This document shows positions 35,382 through 43,491 of a DNA stretch of 64,000 bases, one piece after another (position 1 is the stretch's first letter; every line of letters starts with the position of its first letter). Position numbers and translations under genes: made by a program. Origin of the DNA: Xanthomonas euroxanthea (GTDB lineage: Bacteria > Pseudomonadota > Gammaproteobacteria > Xanthomonadales > Xanthomonadaceae); assembly GCF_900476395.1 (NCBI RefSeq), contig NZ_UIHB01000001.1, forward strand, positions 835,385-899,384. Reading direction: 5' to 3'. The notes beneath the pieces were generated by a model. It was not told the DNA's origin. It saw only the letters and a program-made list of their open reading frames with translations, and searched no databases.

Positions 35382-36182
35382 ATGTCTCGTTCTTCCCTGA
35401 TTGCGCACAGCGCCCTGCTTGGCGCGCTGGCAACCCTGGCTGGCTGCGGCGGCAGCAAGGGCGACACGATGCTGATGCGCGAGTCGTTCAATTCCGACGA
35501 CACCTATTCGCGCAATGTGGCAGCCACCTCGCCGCAGGCCTGCGAGGCCGCGCGACGGGTGTTGTTGAGCCAGGGCTATGCGGTGACGCGTGCCGATGCC
35601 GCCGCGGTGGAGGGCAGCAAGAACTTCCAGCTCAAGGAAGCCGAGCAGAGCGAACAACTCAACCTGCGCATTTCCTGCGCCACGCAGGACGGCGGCAAGG
35701 CGCAGGTGTTCGTCAGCGCATTGCAGGACCGTTACGCGCTGAAAAAGAGTTCGACCTCGGCCAGCGTCGGGGTGGGCGTGCTCGGCTCGCTGTCGCTGCC
35801 GGTGGGCAGCAGCGGCGATTCGCTGGTGCGCGTATCCAGCACCACGGTGCAGGACGCGGCCTTCTACAAGCGGTTCTTCGATCGTCTGAATTCGTATCTG
35901 CCCAAGGTCACCGAGGCGGTGCCCGCGGCTGCAGCTGCGGTGCCGCCATCGCCTGCGCATGCAATGCCAGTGGTACCGGCGGTCCCCATGCCTGCGGCGA
36001 CTGCGGCCGCTCAGACGGGCGAGGCGACCAACACGCCCGCTGCCGCGCCGTCACCGGTTGCAGCGCCGGTCGCTCAGCCCCCTGTCGGGCAGCCGCCGGT
36101 GGCACCGCTGCCGGTGGAAGCGCAAGACCCGCCACCGACGCCGGCCGAGGTGCCGCAAACCGAGCCGGCAACACAGCCGTGA
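35382..36182 (+). CDS. Lipoprotein, DUF2242-like
   Basis: 266 residues from ATG 35382. A lipoprotein signal (ALLGALATLAGCGGSKGD) has the lipobox LAGC with lipidated C near 22. The conserved region (about 30-180) resembles DUF2242 proteins (YAVTRADAAAVEGSKNFQ, then RYALKKSSTSASVGVG). The last 85 residues are a Pro/Ala tail that may span to the peptidoglycan. Function unknown. It stands alone after the methyltransferase gene, 74 nt downstream. Confidence 0.7.
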   Translation: MSRSSLIAHSALLGALATLAGCGGSKGDTMLMRESFNSDDTYSRNVAATSPQACEAARRVLLSQGYAVTRADAAAVEGSKNFQLKEAEQSEQLNLRISCATQDGGKAQVFVSALQDRYALKKSSTSASVGVGVLGSLSLPVGSSGDSLVRVSSTTVQDAAFYKRFFDRLNSYLPKVTEAVPAAAAAVPPSPAHAMPVVPAVPMPAATAAAQTGEATNTPAAAPSPVAAPVAQPPVGQPPVAPLPVEAQDPPPTPAEVPQTEPATQP

Positions 36183-36303
36183 GGACGTGATTCAGGCTCT
36201 GTGCCAAAGCCTGAATCGCTGGCCGCACGCTTCACGTTGCGTTCTCGACCAACTGGCGAAAGTGGAACCATGACTCGCCGAAGGGGCGAGATGGAGACAG
36301 ACG

Positions 36304-36684
36304 ATGAAGATGCGCAATTCCCTCGTGGGTATGTCCCTGATCGCGTTGATGGCGACGAGCACCTTGGCGCAGGCGCAGACGCGGTCGCATCAGCAGCGTT
36401 ATACCGAAGCAGATGAAGGTCGCAAGTTCGGCGACGGAACGCGCGTGCGCTGCCGCAATGTCGAAGTGCAGAAGAACTCGACCGATCCCAATCGGATCGG
36501 CGGCACCGTCGCCGGCGCTGCCATCGGCGGACTGCTCGGCAATCAGGTCGGCGGCGGCAACGGCAAGAAGCTGGCCACAGTGGCTGGCGCGGTCGCCGGT
36601 GGTGCAGCGGGCCGCACCATCCAGGGCAACCGCCAGCAGACCAATGGCAATCGTCAGGTCGAGCGCGTCTGCGAACGTCGCTGA
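36304..36684 (+). CDS. Small exported glycine-zipper (2TM) protein
   Basis: 126 residues with a signal peptide ending AQA-Q near 25. A glycine zipper (GGTVAGAAIGGLLGNQVGGG and VAGAVAGGAAGRTIQG, about 66-107) is the hallmark of Rick_17kDa/glycine-zipper 2TM envelope proteins. The gene is preceded by GGAGA and followed by a clear terminator. Related proteins are small outer membrane or periplasmic proteins induced by stress; exact role unknown. Confidence 0.8.
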   Translation: MKMRNSLVGMSLIALMATSTLAQAQTRSHQQRYTEADEGRKFGDGTRVRCRNVEVQKNSTDPNRIGGTVAGAAIGGLLGNQVGGGNGKKLATVAGAVAGGAAGRTIQGNRQQTNGNRQVERVCERR

Positions 36685-36706
36685 GAATGATGTATTGAAT
36701 CCAGCG

Positions 36707-36731
36707 AGCCCCGGTCCTGCCGGGGCTTTCT
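36707..36731 (+). terminator. Rho-independent terminator
   Basis: AGCCCCGG (36707-36714) pairs with CCGGGGCT (36720-36727) around TCCTG, followed by TTC. It ends the glycine-zipper gene. Confidence 0.8.
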
Positions 36732-36780
36732 ACGTCTGAGGGTGCAGCGCCTTGCTGCCGATCCGCGTCACCGCAACTAG

Positions 36781-38196
36781 ATGAGTGTTTTACGCAGCTC
36801 CCGCAAGCGATTGCAGGCAGGACGCATGCGGCTTGCGTTCGCAGCCGCACCTGCGGCTGCACCGCATGGACGGCGTGGTCGCCTTGGCGTGCGCCTGTGC
36901 GCTGCTGCGTTGCTCGCCGCGCAGCTGCTGCAGTCCGCCTTGGCCACGCCGAGCGAGGCCGCGCGCAAGGCCCCGGTGGACTGCGTCGACATCCTGTTGC
37001 GCCAGCTCGGTTGGGAGATCCGCAACGCTGCGGTGAGTGCGCCGGTGATCCAGCGCGGCGAACCGTGCACGCGCGCGTCGCTGGCGCAGGCGCGCGCGGC
37101 CGGCGATCTGCAGCTGACGCTGCCGGCCAGCTGGAACACGCAACAACGCGCCGCCACGCTCGTGGCCTTGCTGGACGATACGGCGACCCAATGCGCGTAC
37201 GCGTTCGAACTCGGTGCGGCCACGCGGCGCGCCGCCACACGGCTGCAGGACAACCCGGGCTACCGGTTTTCGGCGCTGCAACTGGGCTGGATCGGCTTCG
37301 GCTGGCGCGGCGCGGCGTCGCAGGGCTGGAGCGGCTTTCGCAGTTTCGGGCGCGGCTATCAACCGCGCGGCAGCAACGCGCAGGCGCTGGATGCGTTCTA
37401 CCACGGCCAGGTGCGTTCCGAATGCGGGGTGGGACGGCAGGTGGCCCAATTGGCCACGCAGCGCGAACTGTATGGCGATGCGGGATTCGATCAGGTGTTC
37501 AGCGCCGGCGAGTTGTCGATCGGCACCTTTTTGACCCTGCACGACACCGACAGCATCCTGCTGGGTGCGCATGCCGGCGACTTCTTCGCCGACGGCAAGG
37601 CGGTCAGGACCGCGCAACTGGGGCGCCAGGCATTTGTCGGCGCGCCGGGGTTCATTGCGCATGTGTTCGACAAATCGTCCCTTGACGACATCCACAACCA
37701 GGCCGAGAACTTCGTGGTGGTGGATGTGAGCGACGCAGCCGCGCAGGCGCTGGCCCAGCACGGCGGCTTGGCGCATTACGACGCGCGCAACCGGCAGATC
37801 TGGGAGCTGGCCAGGGAGCTGCGCGGGCCGGGCAAGCGGCGCTTCGAGCGGCTGCTGTACGAGCGCGATGCCGCGCTGCGCGCCACGCTCGATGCGCAAC
37901 AGCAGGCACGCCTGCAAACGCTGCAAGGCCTGCTGGATGACCCGTTCTACCAGGGCTTTCTGGTGTACGTGCATCCCAAGGGCATCAAGCCGATTGGGTA
38001 CCACGTGGCGCGCCTGCTCGATCGCAACCCGCGCACGCCGTATGCCATCGACCTGACCTTGCACAACCTGCGCAGCACCCTGTACTGGCGCTGGATCGAC
38101 TGGCAGCTGCAGCAGTGCGGCGCCGGCACCGCCGCGGAACAATCCATTGAGAATTCCGCCACGCCGGCGTACGCCGGGCGTGGCACCCTGCACTGA
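36781..38196 (+). CDS. Hypothetical exported protein, possibly transglutaminase-like
   Basis: 471 residues. A basic N-terminus and hydrophobic segment (about 36-56, AAALLAAQLLQSALA) act as a signal. I do not recognise a named family. A central stretch (about 205-330) runs GQVRSECGVGRQVAQLATQ, FDQVF, then GAHAGDFFADG and AENFVVVDV; the order Cys-containing helix, then GD..F and a late hydrophobic strand, recalls Bacillus-type protein-glutamine transglutaminases or papain-like enzymes, with the cysteine of SECGVG as candidate nucleophile. This is a weak structural guess. The frame has normal codon use. gnd follows 20 nt downstream. Confidence 0.6.
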   Translation: MSVLRSSRKRLQAGRMRLAFAAAPAAAPHGRRGRLGVRLCAAALLAAQLLQSALATPSEAARKAPVDCVDILLRQLGWEIRNAAVSAPVIQRGEPCTRASLAQARAAGDLQLTLPASWNTQQRAATLVALLDDTATQCAYAFELGAATRRAATRLQDNPGYRFSALQLGWIGFGWRGAASQGWSGFRSFGRGYQPRGSNAQALDAFYHGQVRSECGVGRQVAQLATQRELYGDAGFDQVFSAGELSIGTFLTLHDTDSILLGAHAGDFFADGKAVRTAQLGRQAFVGAPGFIAHVFDKSSLDDIHNQAENFVVVDVSDAAAQALAQHGGLAHYDARNRQIWELARELRGPGKRRFERLLYERDAALRATLDAQQQARLQTLQGLLDDPFYQGFLVYVHPKGIKPIGYHVARLLDRNPRTPYAIDLTLHNLRSTLYWRWIDWQLQQCGAGTAAEQSIENSATPAYAGRGTLH

Positions 38197-38216
38197 TCAG
38201 ATCATGAGGAGCGATT

Positions 38217-39158
38217 ATGGAACTGGGTATGGTGGGTTTGGGCCGCATGGGCGCCAACATGGCCGAGCGCCTGGTGCACGGCGGACACCGCGTGCATGGC
38301 TACGATCCGGGCGAAAGCGCGCGTCGCAGTGCGCAGGCCAAGGGCATTGTCACCGCTGATGCGCTGGCCGCGCTGGTGTCCGCGCTGCCGAGCCCGCGCG
38401 TGGTGTGGTTGATGGTGCCGGCGGGCAAGATCGTCGACGACACCCTGGCGCAGTTGCTGCCGCTGTTGCAGCCTGGCGACATCGTCATTGACGGCGGCAA
38501 TTCGTACTACAAGGATTCGCAACGCCGCGCCGCGTTGTTGCAGGCCAGCGGTATCGCCTTTGTCGACTGCGGCACCAGTGGCGGCGTCTGGGGCCTGCAG
38601 GAAGGCTATAGCCTGATGGTGGGCGGCGACGAAGCGGCGGTGACCACGCTGCATCCGGTGCTGGCCACGTTGGCGCCTGCCGCGGACAAGGGCTGGGGCC
38701 GGGTCGGTCCGAGCGGCGCCGGCCACTTCACCAAGATGGTCCACAACGGCATCGAGTACGGAATGATGCAGGCCTATGCCGAGGGCTTCGCGCTGATGCA
38801 GCACAAGACCGACTTTGCGCTGGACCTGCACCAGGTCGCCGAGATCTGGCGCGATGGCAGCGTGGTGCGTTCGTGGCTGCTGGACCTCACCGCCGATGCG
38901 CTGGCGCACAATCCGACCATGGCCGGGATTGCACCGTTCGTGGCCGATTCGGGCGAAGGCCGCTGGACGGTGGCCGAGGCGATCGACCTGGAAGTGTCGG
39001 CGCCGATCATCACCTTGTCGCTGATGGAGCGCCTGCGCTCGCGCGACAAGGATTCGTTCACCGACAAGCTGCTGGCCGCAATGCGCAACCAGTTCGGTGG
39101 TCATGCGGTCAAGACTACCACGGAAGCCGCGCCGACGATCGGCAGCAAGGACGTCTGA
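38217..39158 (+). CDS. gnd: 6-phosphogluconate dehydrogenase (short, YqeC/GndA-type)
   Basis: 313 residues, the short form of the family (about 300) rather than the 470-residue form. Rossmann motif GLGRMGANMAE at 7-17, GGNSYYKDS near 93 (substrate), and KMVHNGIEYGMMQ near 175 (catalytic Lys, Asn). It oxidatively decarboxylates 6-phosphogluconate to ribulose 5-phosphate, giving NAD(P)H. GAGGAGCG precedes the ATG at good spacing. The preceding gene ends 20 nt upstream, so they may be co-transcribed. Confidence 0.93.
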   Translation: MELGMVGLGRMGANMAERLVHGGHRVHGYDPGESARRSAQAKGIVTADALAALVSALPSPRVVWLMVPAGKIVDDTLAQLLPLLQPGDIVIDGGNSYYKDSQRRAALLQASGIAFVDCGTSGGVWGLQEGYSLMVGGDEAAVTTLHPVLATLAPAADKGWGRVGPSGAGHFTKMVHNGIEYGMMQAYAEGFALMQHKTDFALDLHQVAEIWRDGSVVRSWLLDLTADALAHNPTMAGIAPFVADSGEGRWTVAEAIDLEVSAPIITLSLMERLRSRDKDSFTDKLLAAMRNQFGGHAVKTTTEAAPTIGSKDV

Positions 39159-39362
39159 GCGATCGCGCCGACGCCTGCGCGCCTGCATGGCGCGCAGTGC
39201 AGGTCTGTTCCATCGCGTCTGTGTCTGGCGACTGCCGGCGTGCCCACTGACTGAGTGCGGTGCGCATTGATGCGGTGCCCGCACGTGGCACCGCAGGACG
39301 CGGGCGCGCCATTGCCGATGCCGAATATCGGTTGGGCGCCTGCACCGGCGCCCGGCCGTGCA

Positions 39363-40430
39363 TCAGCCGCGCGAAGCCGCGCTCGCGCCTTCCAGCCATT
39401 GCACCTGGCCCGAGGCTGCACTGCGTTGCGCCAGCTCCAGCAGCTCCATCACCTGCACCGCGTCGGCGCCACTGACCGGCGCCGGGCCGGTGCCTGCCAG
39501 GGCATCGCGGAAGGCGGCGTAGCACTGCCGGTAGTCGCCCGGCGTGGTGTCGGGTTGATGGGTGTGCACGCGGCCTTCGTCGTCCACGCGGGTCAGCGTG
39601 CCCGGGAGCGGGTCCACCCCCCAACCGGCGGTTCCGGGGCGGCGTCCGGCGCGTAGCTGGTCTTCCTGCGTGTCCAGCCCGTGCTTGAGATAGCTGCCAC
39701 GGGTGCCGTGCACGGCAAAGCGCAGGCCACTGTCGGCCACCAGCGAGCCGGCATGCAGGATCACGCGCAGCCGCGGATACCGCAGGGTGACGTGGAAGTA
39801 GTCGTCGCTGCGCGCCTGGTTGCGTTGACGCTGCAGATCCGCACCGATCGCCTGCGGCGTACCGAACAGCTGCAGCGCCTGATCGAGCAGATGCGGCCCC
39901 AGGTCGTACCAGAGACCGGCGCCGGGGATGTCGCTCTCGCGCCAGCGGTCGCGCACCTGCGGCCGGAAGCGGTCGAAGTGCGAATGGAATTCCACCACCT
40001 CGCCCAACTGGCCTTCCTCGATCAGCCGGCGCACGGTCAGGAAGTCCGCATCCCAGCGCCGGTTCTGGAACACGCTGACGATGCGTCCGGCCGCTGCGGC
40101 AGCAGCCACCACCGCGCGCGCCTGCGCGGCGTCCAGCGCGAAGGGCTTGTCGACCAGCACATGCTTGCCGGCTGCCAGGGCCTGCAACGCGAACGGCGCA
40201 TGGGTCTGGTTGGGAGTGGCCAGCACCACCGCATCCAGCGCGGGATCGGCCAGTGCCGTGTCCAGATCGGCAAGCACGGCGACCTCGGGAAGGTCGGCCT
40301 GTGCCTGCTGCGGCTTGGACGACACCACGCTGTGCAGTGTCAGGCCCGGAGTGCTGGCGATCAGCGGGGCATGGAAGGTGCGGCCGACATAGCCATAGCC
40401 GACGACGGCCAGATTGAACGGTTTAGGCAT
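39363..40430 (-). CDS. Gfo/Idh/MocA family oxidoreductase
   Basis: 355 residues from ATG 40430, which begins directly with the Rossmann strand FNLAVVGYGYVG; longer frames upstream are rejected. The nucleotide motif GYGYVG and the catalytic-region ATPNQTHAPFALQALAAGKHVLVDKPFA (EKP/DKP motif) are characteristic. Such enzymes oxidise sugars, inositol or derivatives with NAD(P). The substrate is not evident, and the neighbours gnd (convergent) and BON protein (divergent) do not help much. Confidence 0.9.
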   Translation of the reverse strand: MPKPFNLAVVGYGYVGRTFHAPLIASTPGLTLHSVVSSKPQQAQADLPEVAVLADLDTALADPALDAVVLATPNQTHAPFALQALAAGKHVLVDKPFALDAAQARAVVAAAAAAGRIVSVFQNRRWDADFLTVRRLIEEGQLGEVVEFHSHFDRFRPQVRDRWRESDIPGAGLWYDLGPHLLDQALQLFGTPQAIGADLQRQRNQARSDDYFHVTLRYPRLRVILHAGSLVADSGLRFAVHGTRGSYLKHGLDTQEDQLRAGRRPGTAGWGVDPLPGTLTRVDDEGRVHTHQPDTTPGDYRQCYAAFRDALAGTGPAPVSGADAVQVMELLELAQRSAASGQVQWLEGASAASRG

Positions 40431-40581
40431 TGAAAACGGTTCATCGCAACGACGGAAGAGGCCTGCATGGTATTGCACACACCCGTGTGCGCCGGGTTCA
40501 CAACCCCTGCATCCGGCAGTCACGTGTGCACGACGAGCGCCACTGCAGACTCCAGCCACATTCAACAGGAGGGACTATCCG

Positions 40582-40953
40582 ATGAAGAACATCACACAGG
40601 TACGTAAGCTGCTGGCCGTGGCGCTGTCGCTGGGTCTGGCGCTGGGCGCCTCGCAGGCATTTGCCGCGCCGCAGGAACACGCCGACCACAAGGACCATGC
40701 CGCCGGCATGAACGAGTCCAAGAAGCCGGTCACCGACACCTGGATCACCACCAAGGTGAAGGCCGACCTGCTGGCGACCGACAACGTGTCGGGCACCGAC
40801 GTCAAGGTCGAGACCAAGAACGGCATCGTCACCCTGACCGGCACGGTTGCGACCAAGGCCGAGCACGACAAGGCCGTGGCAGTTGCCAAGGGCATCGAAG
40901 GCGTCAAGAGCGTCAAGTCCACCGGTCTGAAGGTGGTCGCTGCAAAGATGTAA
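40582..40953 (+). CDS. Periplasmic BON-domain protein (OsmY-like)
   Basis: 123 residues. A signal peptide ends AFA-A near 29, then a short His/Asp-rich linker (EHADHKDHAAG) and one BON domain (about 48-123: DTWITTKVKADLLATDNVSG, then GIVTLTGTVATKAEHDKAV). OsmY-type proteins bind membranes or protect periplasmic proteins under stress; OsmY itself has two such domains, this has one. AGGAGGGA precedes the ATG. A strong terminator follows. Confidence 0.9.
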   Translation: MKNITQVRKLLAVALSLGLALGASQAFAAPQEHADHKDHAAGMNESKKPVTDTWITTKVKADLLATDNVSGTDVKVETKNGIVTLTGTVATKAEHDKAVAVAKGIEGVKSVKSTGLKVVAAKM

Positions 40954-41008
40954 GTGCAGCGGTAGCGAATGCCGGGCCAGCCGAGGCGAGGCGGCTGATC
41001 CGAGCACG

Positions 41009-41037
41009 AGGCGCACTCCCAGGAGTGCGCCTTTTTT
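41009..41037 (+). terminator. Rho-independent terminator after BON gene
   Basis: AGGCGCACTC (41009-41018) pairs perfectly with GAGTGCGCCT (41023-41032), followed by a T-run to 41037. Confidence 0.93.
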
Positions 41038-41239
41038 GTTGTCTGCGCCCGACGCAGGCAGGCCGACGGGCGGCGGGGCGCTCGCGCCATTTTCACGTTT
41101 ACTGCACTTATCATATGCCCATTCAGCTATGTCGCCATCGGAGCGACCAGGCTGAATCGTTAATCTCATCTCTGGCCTGATCGGACACAATACCGACTTG
41201 CCTTCGGGGCCCTGGCAGCGAGCGGACACAGACCTAGCA

Positions 41240-43051
41240 ATGCAGACAACGGTCCAAGCAGACAAATGGGATCGCTGGCGCCTGCCGTTACTGGCGGTTG
41301 CCGTGTTCCTGATTGTGGTGGTGCCGTCGTTGCTGCTGCAGCAGATGGCGCACAACGCCAACCAGGCCGCAGTGTGGGTCTCGCATAGCCAGGACGTGCA
41401 GGAGACCGCCCAGCGTCTGGAAGCGGCGATGCGCGACACCGAATCGGCGGCCTTGATGCGCTCGCATGGCGTGCAGCGCCCGGCCCTGCTGGAGCGCATG
41501 CGGCGCGGCCGGCGCGAGTCAATGGACGCCGTTCAGCGGTTGATCGTGCTGACCAAGGACAACCCCGCGCAACAGGTGCGGATGGGGCGCATCCAGAGCA
41601 CCATCGAACGGCGCCTTTTGCTGGCCGAGCGGGTTGCGGTGACCACCGACCCGGCGCAGATCCGCGCGCTGATCAACGACATGACCCTGAACAACCCGAT
41701 CCGCGTGCTGATCGACGAGTTGCAGGAGGCCGAGGGCAAGCTGCTGGAGTTGCGCAACGTGCGTGCCGAGACCGAGCGGGCGCATTACGCGGTGTTGAGC
41801 TGGGCCACGCTGGTGGTGCAGCTGCTGCTGCTGGGCACGGTGACCTGGTTGCTGCAGCGGCAGATCCGTCGCCGCCTGGCGGCCGAGCAGGAATACCTGC
41901 GCGCCAACGGCCGCGCGTCGTCGGTGTTGCAGACCGTGCGCGAGCCGATCGTGCTGCTGGACTCCAGTCAGCGCATCCTGCTGCACAACCCGGCGTTTGC
42001 CGAGCTGTACGGGCTGGAGGAGCGCGGCAACGAATCGATGGCGCTGGACGACGTGGGCGAAGGCGTGTGGCGCGATGCGCAGATCCATCAGCGGCTGGCC
42101 GACGTGCTGCTGCGCGGCCGCGAGTTGTGGGATTACGAACACGAGCAGCGTGCCGCCGATGGCGTGCTGCGCACCATGCTGATCAACGCGCGGCGCATGC
42201 CGCTGCCGGACACCAGCGACGAAGACGTGGTACTGATGACGGTCAGCGACATCAGCCTGCAGAAGGCCTCGCAGCTGCGCATCCAGGAGCTCAACCGGCA
42301 GATGGAAGGCAAGGTGGAGCAGGTGTCGGAGGTCAACCGCGAGCTGGAGGCCTTCAGCTACTCGGTCTCGCATGATCTGCGCGCGCCGCTGCGCCATGTG
42401 GCTGGATTCTCCGACAAGCTGGCGCGCCATCTGGGCGATGCGGCGGACGAGAAATCGCGTCACTACATGGAAGTGATCAGCAGCTCGGCGCGGCGCATGG
42501 CCTCGTTGATCGACGATCTGCTGGTGTACTCGCGCCTGGGCCGCAGCGCGCTGCGGCTGCAGGCGGTGGACATGCAGTCGCTGGTGTCGGAAACGCGCGC
42601 GATCCTGGATTCCAACGTGCAGAGCGAGAACACCGGCCACCGGGTGGACTGGCACATCGCGCCGTTGCCGGTGCTGGTGGCCGACGAAAACATGATGCGC
42701 CAGCTGTGGATGAACCTGCTTGGCAACGCGGTGAAATACAGCGCCAAGCGCACGGTGGCCAGGATCGAGGTCACCTACACGCCGATGGCCGACGGCGGCC
42801 ATCAGTTCAGCGTGCGCGACAACGGCGCCGGCTTCGACATGGAATACAGCGCCAAGTTGTTCGGTGTGTTCCAGCGCCTGCACAAGGCCAGCGAATACGC
42901 CGGCACCGGCATCGGCCTGGCCAGCGTGCGGCGCGTGCTGACGCGTCACGGCGGCCGGATCTGGGCCGAGGGCGCGGTCGATGAAGGCGCCACGTTCTAT
43001 TTCGTGCTTCCCCCTGCGCTTGAAGCGCCCAACCAAGAGTTCACTGTATGA
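41240..43051 (+). CDS. Membrane sensor histidine kinase (CHASE3-like, PAS, HisKA)
   Basis: 603 residues from ATG 41240; an in-frame TTG at 41198 would add 14 residues. Two membrane segments (about 14-34 and 186-206) flank a helical periplasmic CHASE3-like domain. A PAS domain (about 225-340) precedes the HisKA helix pair with H378 in SYSVSHDLRAPLRHV and an ATPase domain (MRQLWMNLLGNAVKYS, RDNGAGFDMEY, GTGIGLASVRRV). It phosphorylates the adjacent receiver proteins. The stop overlaps the next gene by 4 nt. The ligand is unknown. Confidence 0.93.
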   Translation: MQTTVQADKWDRWRLPLLAVAVFLIVVVPSLLLQQMAHNANQAAVWVSHSQDVQETAQRLEAAMRDTESAALMRSHGVQRPALLERMRRGRRESMDAVQRLIVLTKDNPAQQVRMGRIQSTIERRLLLAERVAVTTDPAQIRALINDMTLNNPIRVLIDELQEAEGKLLELRNVRAETERAHYAVLSWATLVVQLLLLGTVTWLLQRQIRRRLAAEQEYLRANGRASSVLQTVREPIVLLDSSQRILLHNPAFAELYGLEERGNESMALDDVGEGVWRDAQIHQRLADVLLRGRELWDYEHEQRAADGVLRTMLINARRMPLPDTSDEDVVLMTVSDISLQKASQLRIQELNRQMEGKVEQVSEVNRELEAFSYSVSHDLRAPLRHVAGFSDKLARHLGDAADEKSRHYMEVISSSARRMASLIDDLLVYSRLGRSALRLQAVDMQSLVSETRAILDSNVQSENTGHRVDWHIAPLPVLVADENMMRQLWMNLLGNAVKYSAKRTVARIEVTYTPMADGGHQFSVRDNGAGFDMEYSAKLFGVFQRLHKASEYAGTGIGLASVRRVLTRHGGRIWAEGAVDEGATFYFVLPPALEAPNQEFTV

Positions 43052-43488
43052 CCGCCATCCGTACCATTCTTCTGGCAGAAGACAGCCCGGCCGATGCGGA
43101 AATGGCCGTCGATGCCTTGCGCGAAGCCCGCCTGGCCAATCCCATCGTGCACGTCGAGGACGGCGTGGAAACCATGGACTATCTGCTGCGCCGGGGCATC
43201 TTCGCCGATCGCGAGGAAGGCCTGCCGGCCGTGTTGCTGCTGGACATCAAGATGCCGCGCCTGGACGGGCTGGAAGTGCTCAAGCAGATCCGCAGCGAGG
43301 AGACGCTCAAGCGCCTGCCGGTGGTGATCCTGTCATCCTCGCGCGAAGAGAGCGACCTGGCCCGCAGCTGGGACCTGGGCGTCAATGCCTACGTGGTCAA
43401 GCCGGTGGACGTGGATCAGTTCTTCAACGCAGTCAAGACGCTCGGCACATTCTGGGCGGTCATCAATCAGGCACCGGAGCTGGACTGA
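43048..43488 (+). CDS. Single-domain response regulator (Rcp1-like)
   Basis: 146 residues, one receiver domain and no output domain. Acidic pocket E11/D12, phosphoacceptor D66 (LLLDIKMPRLDG), S-rich switch (ILSSSRE, about 94-100) and K118 in VVKPVD. The sequence resembles Rcp1-type regulators paired with phytochrome-like kinases. Being a stand-alone receiver between a kinase and a hybrid kinase, it probably shuttles phosphate between them. Translation is coupled to both neighbours (4-nt overlap upstream, 3-nt gap downstream). Confidence 0.93.
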   Translation: MTAIRTILLAEDSPADAEMAVDALREARLANPIVHVEDGVETMDYLLRRGIFADREEGLPAVLLLDIKMPRLDGLEVLKQIRSEETLKRLPVVILSSSREESDLARSWDLGVNAYVVKPVDVDQFFNAVKTLGTFWAVINQAPELD

Positions 43489-43491
43489 CCC

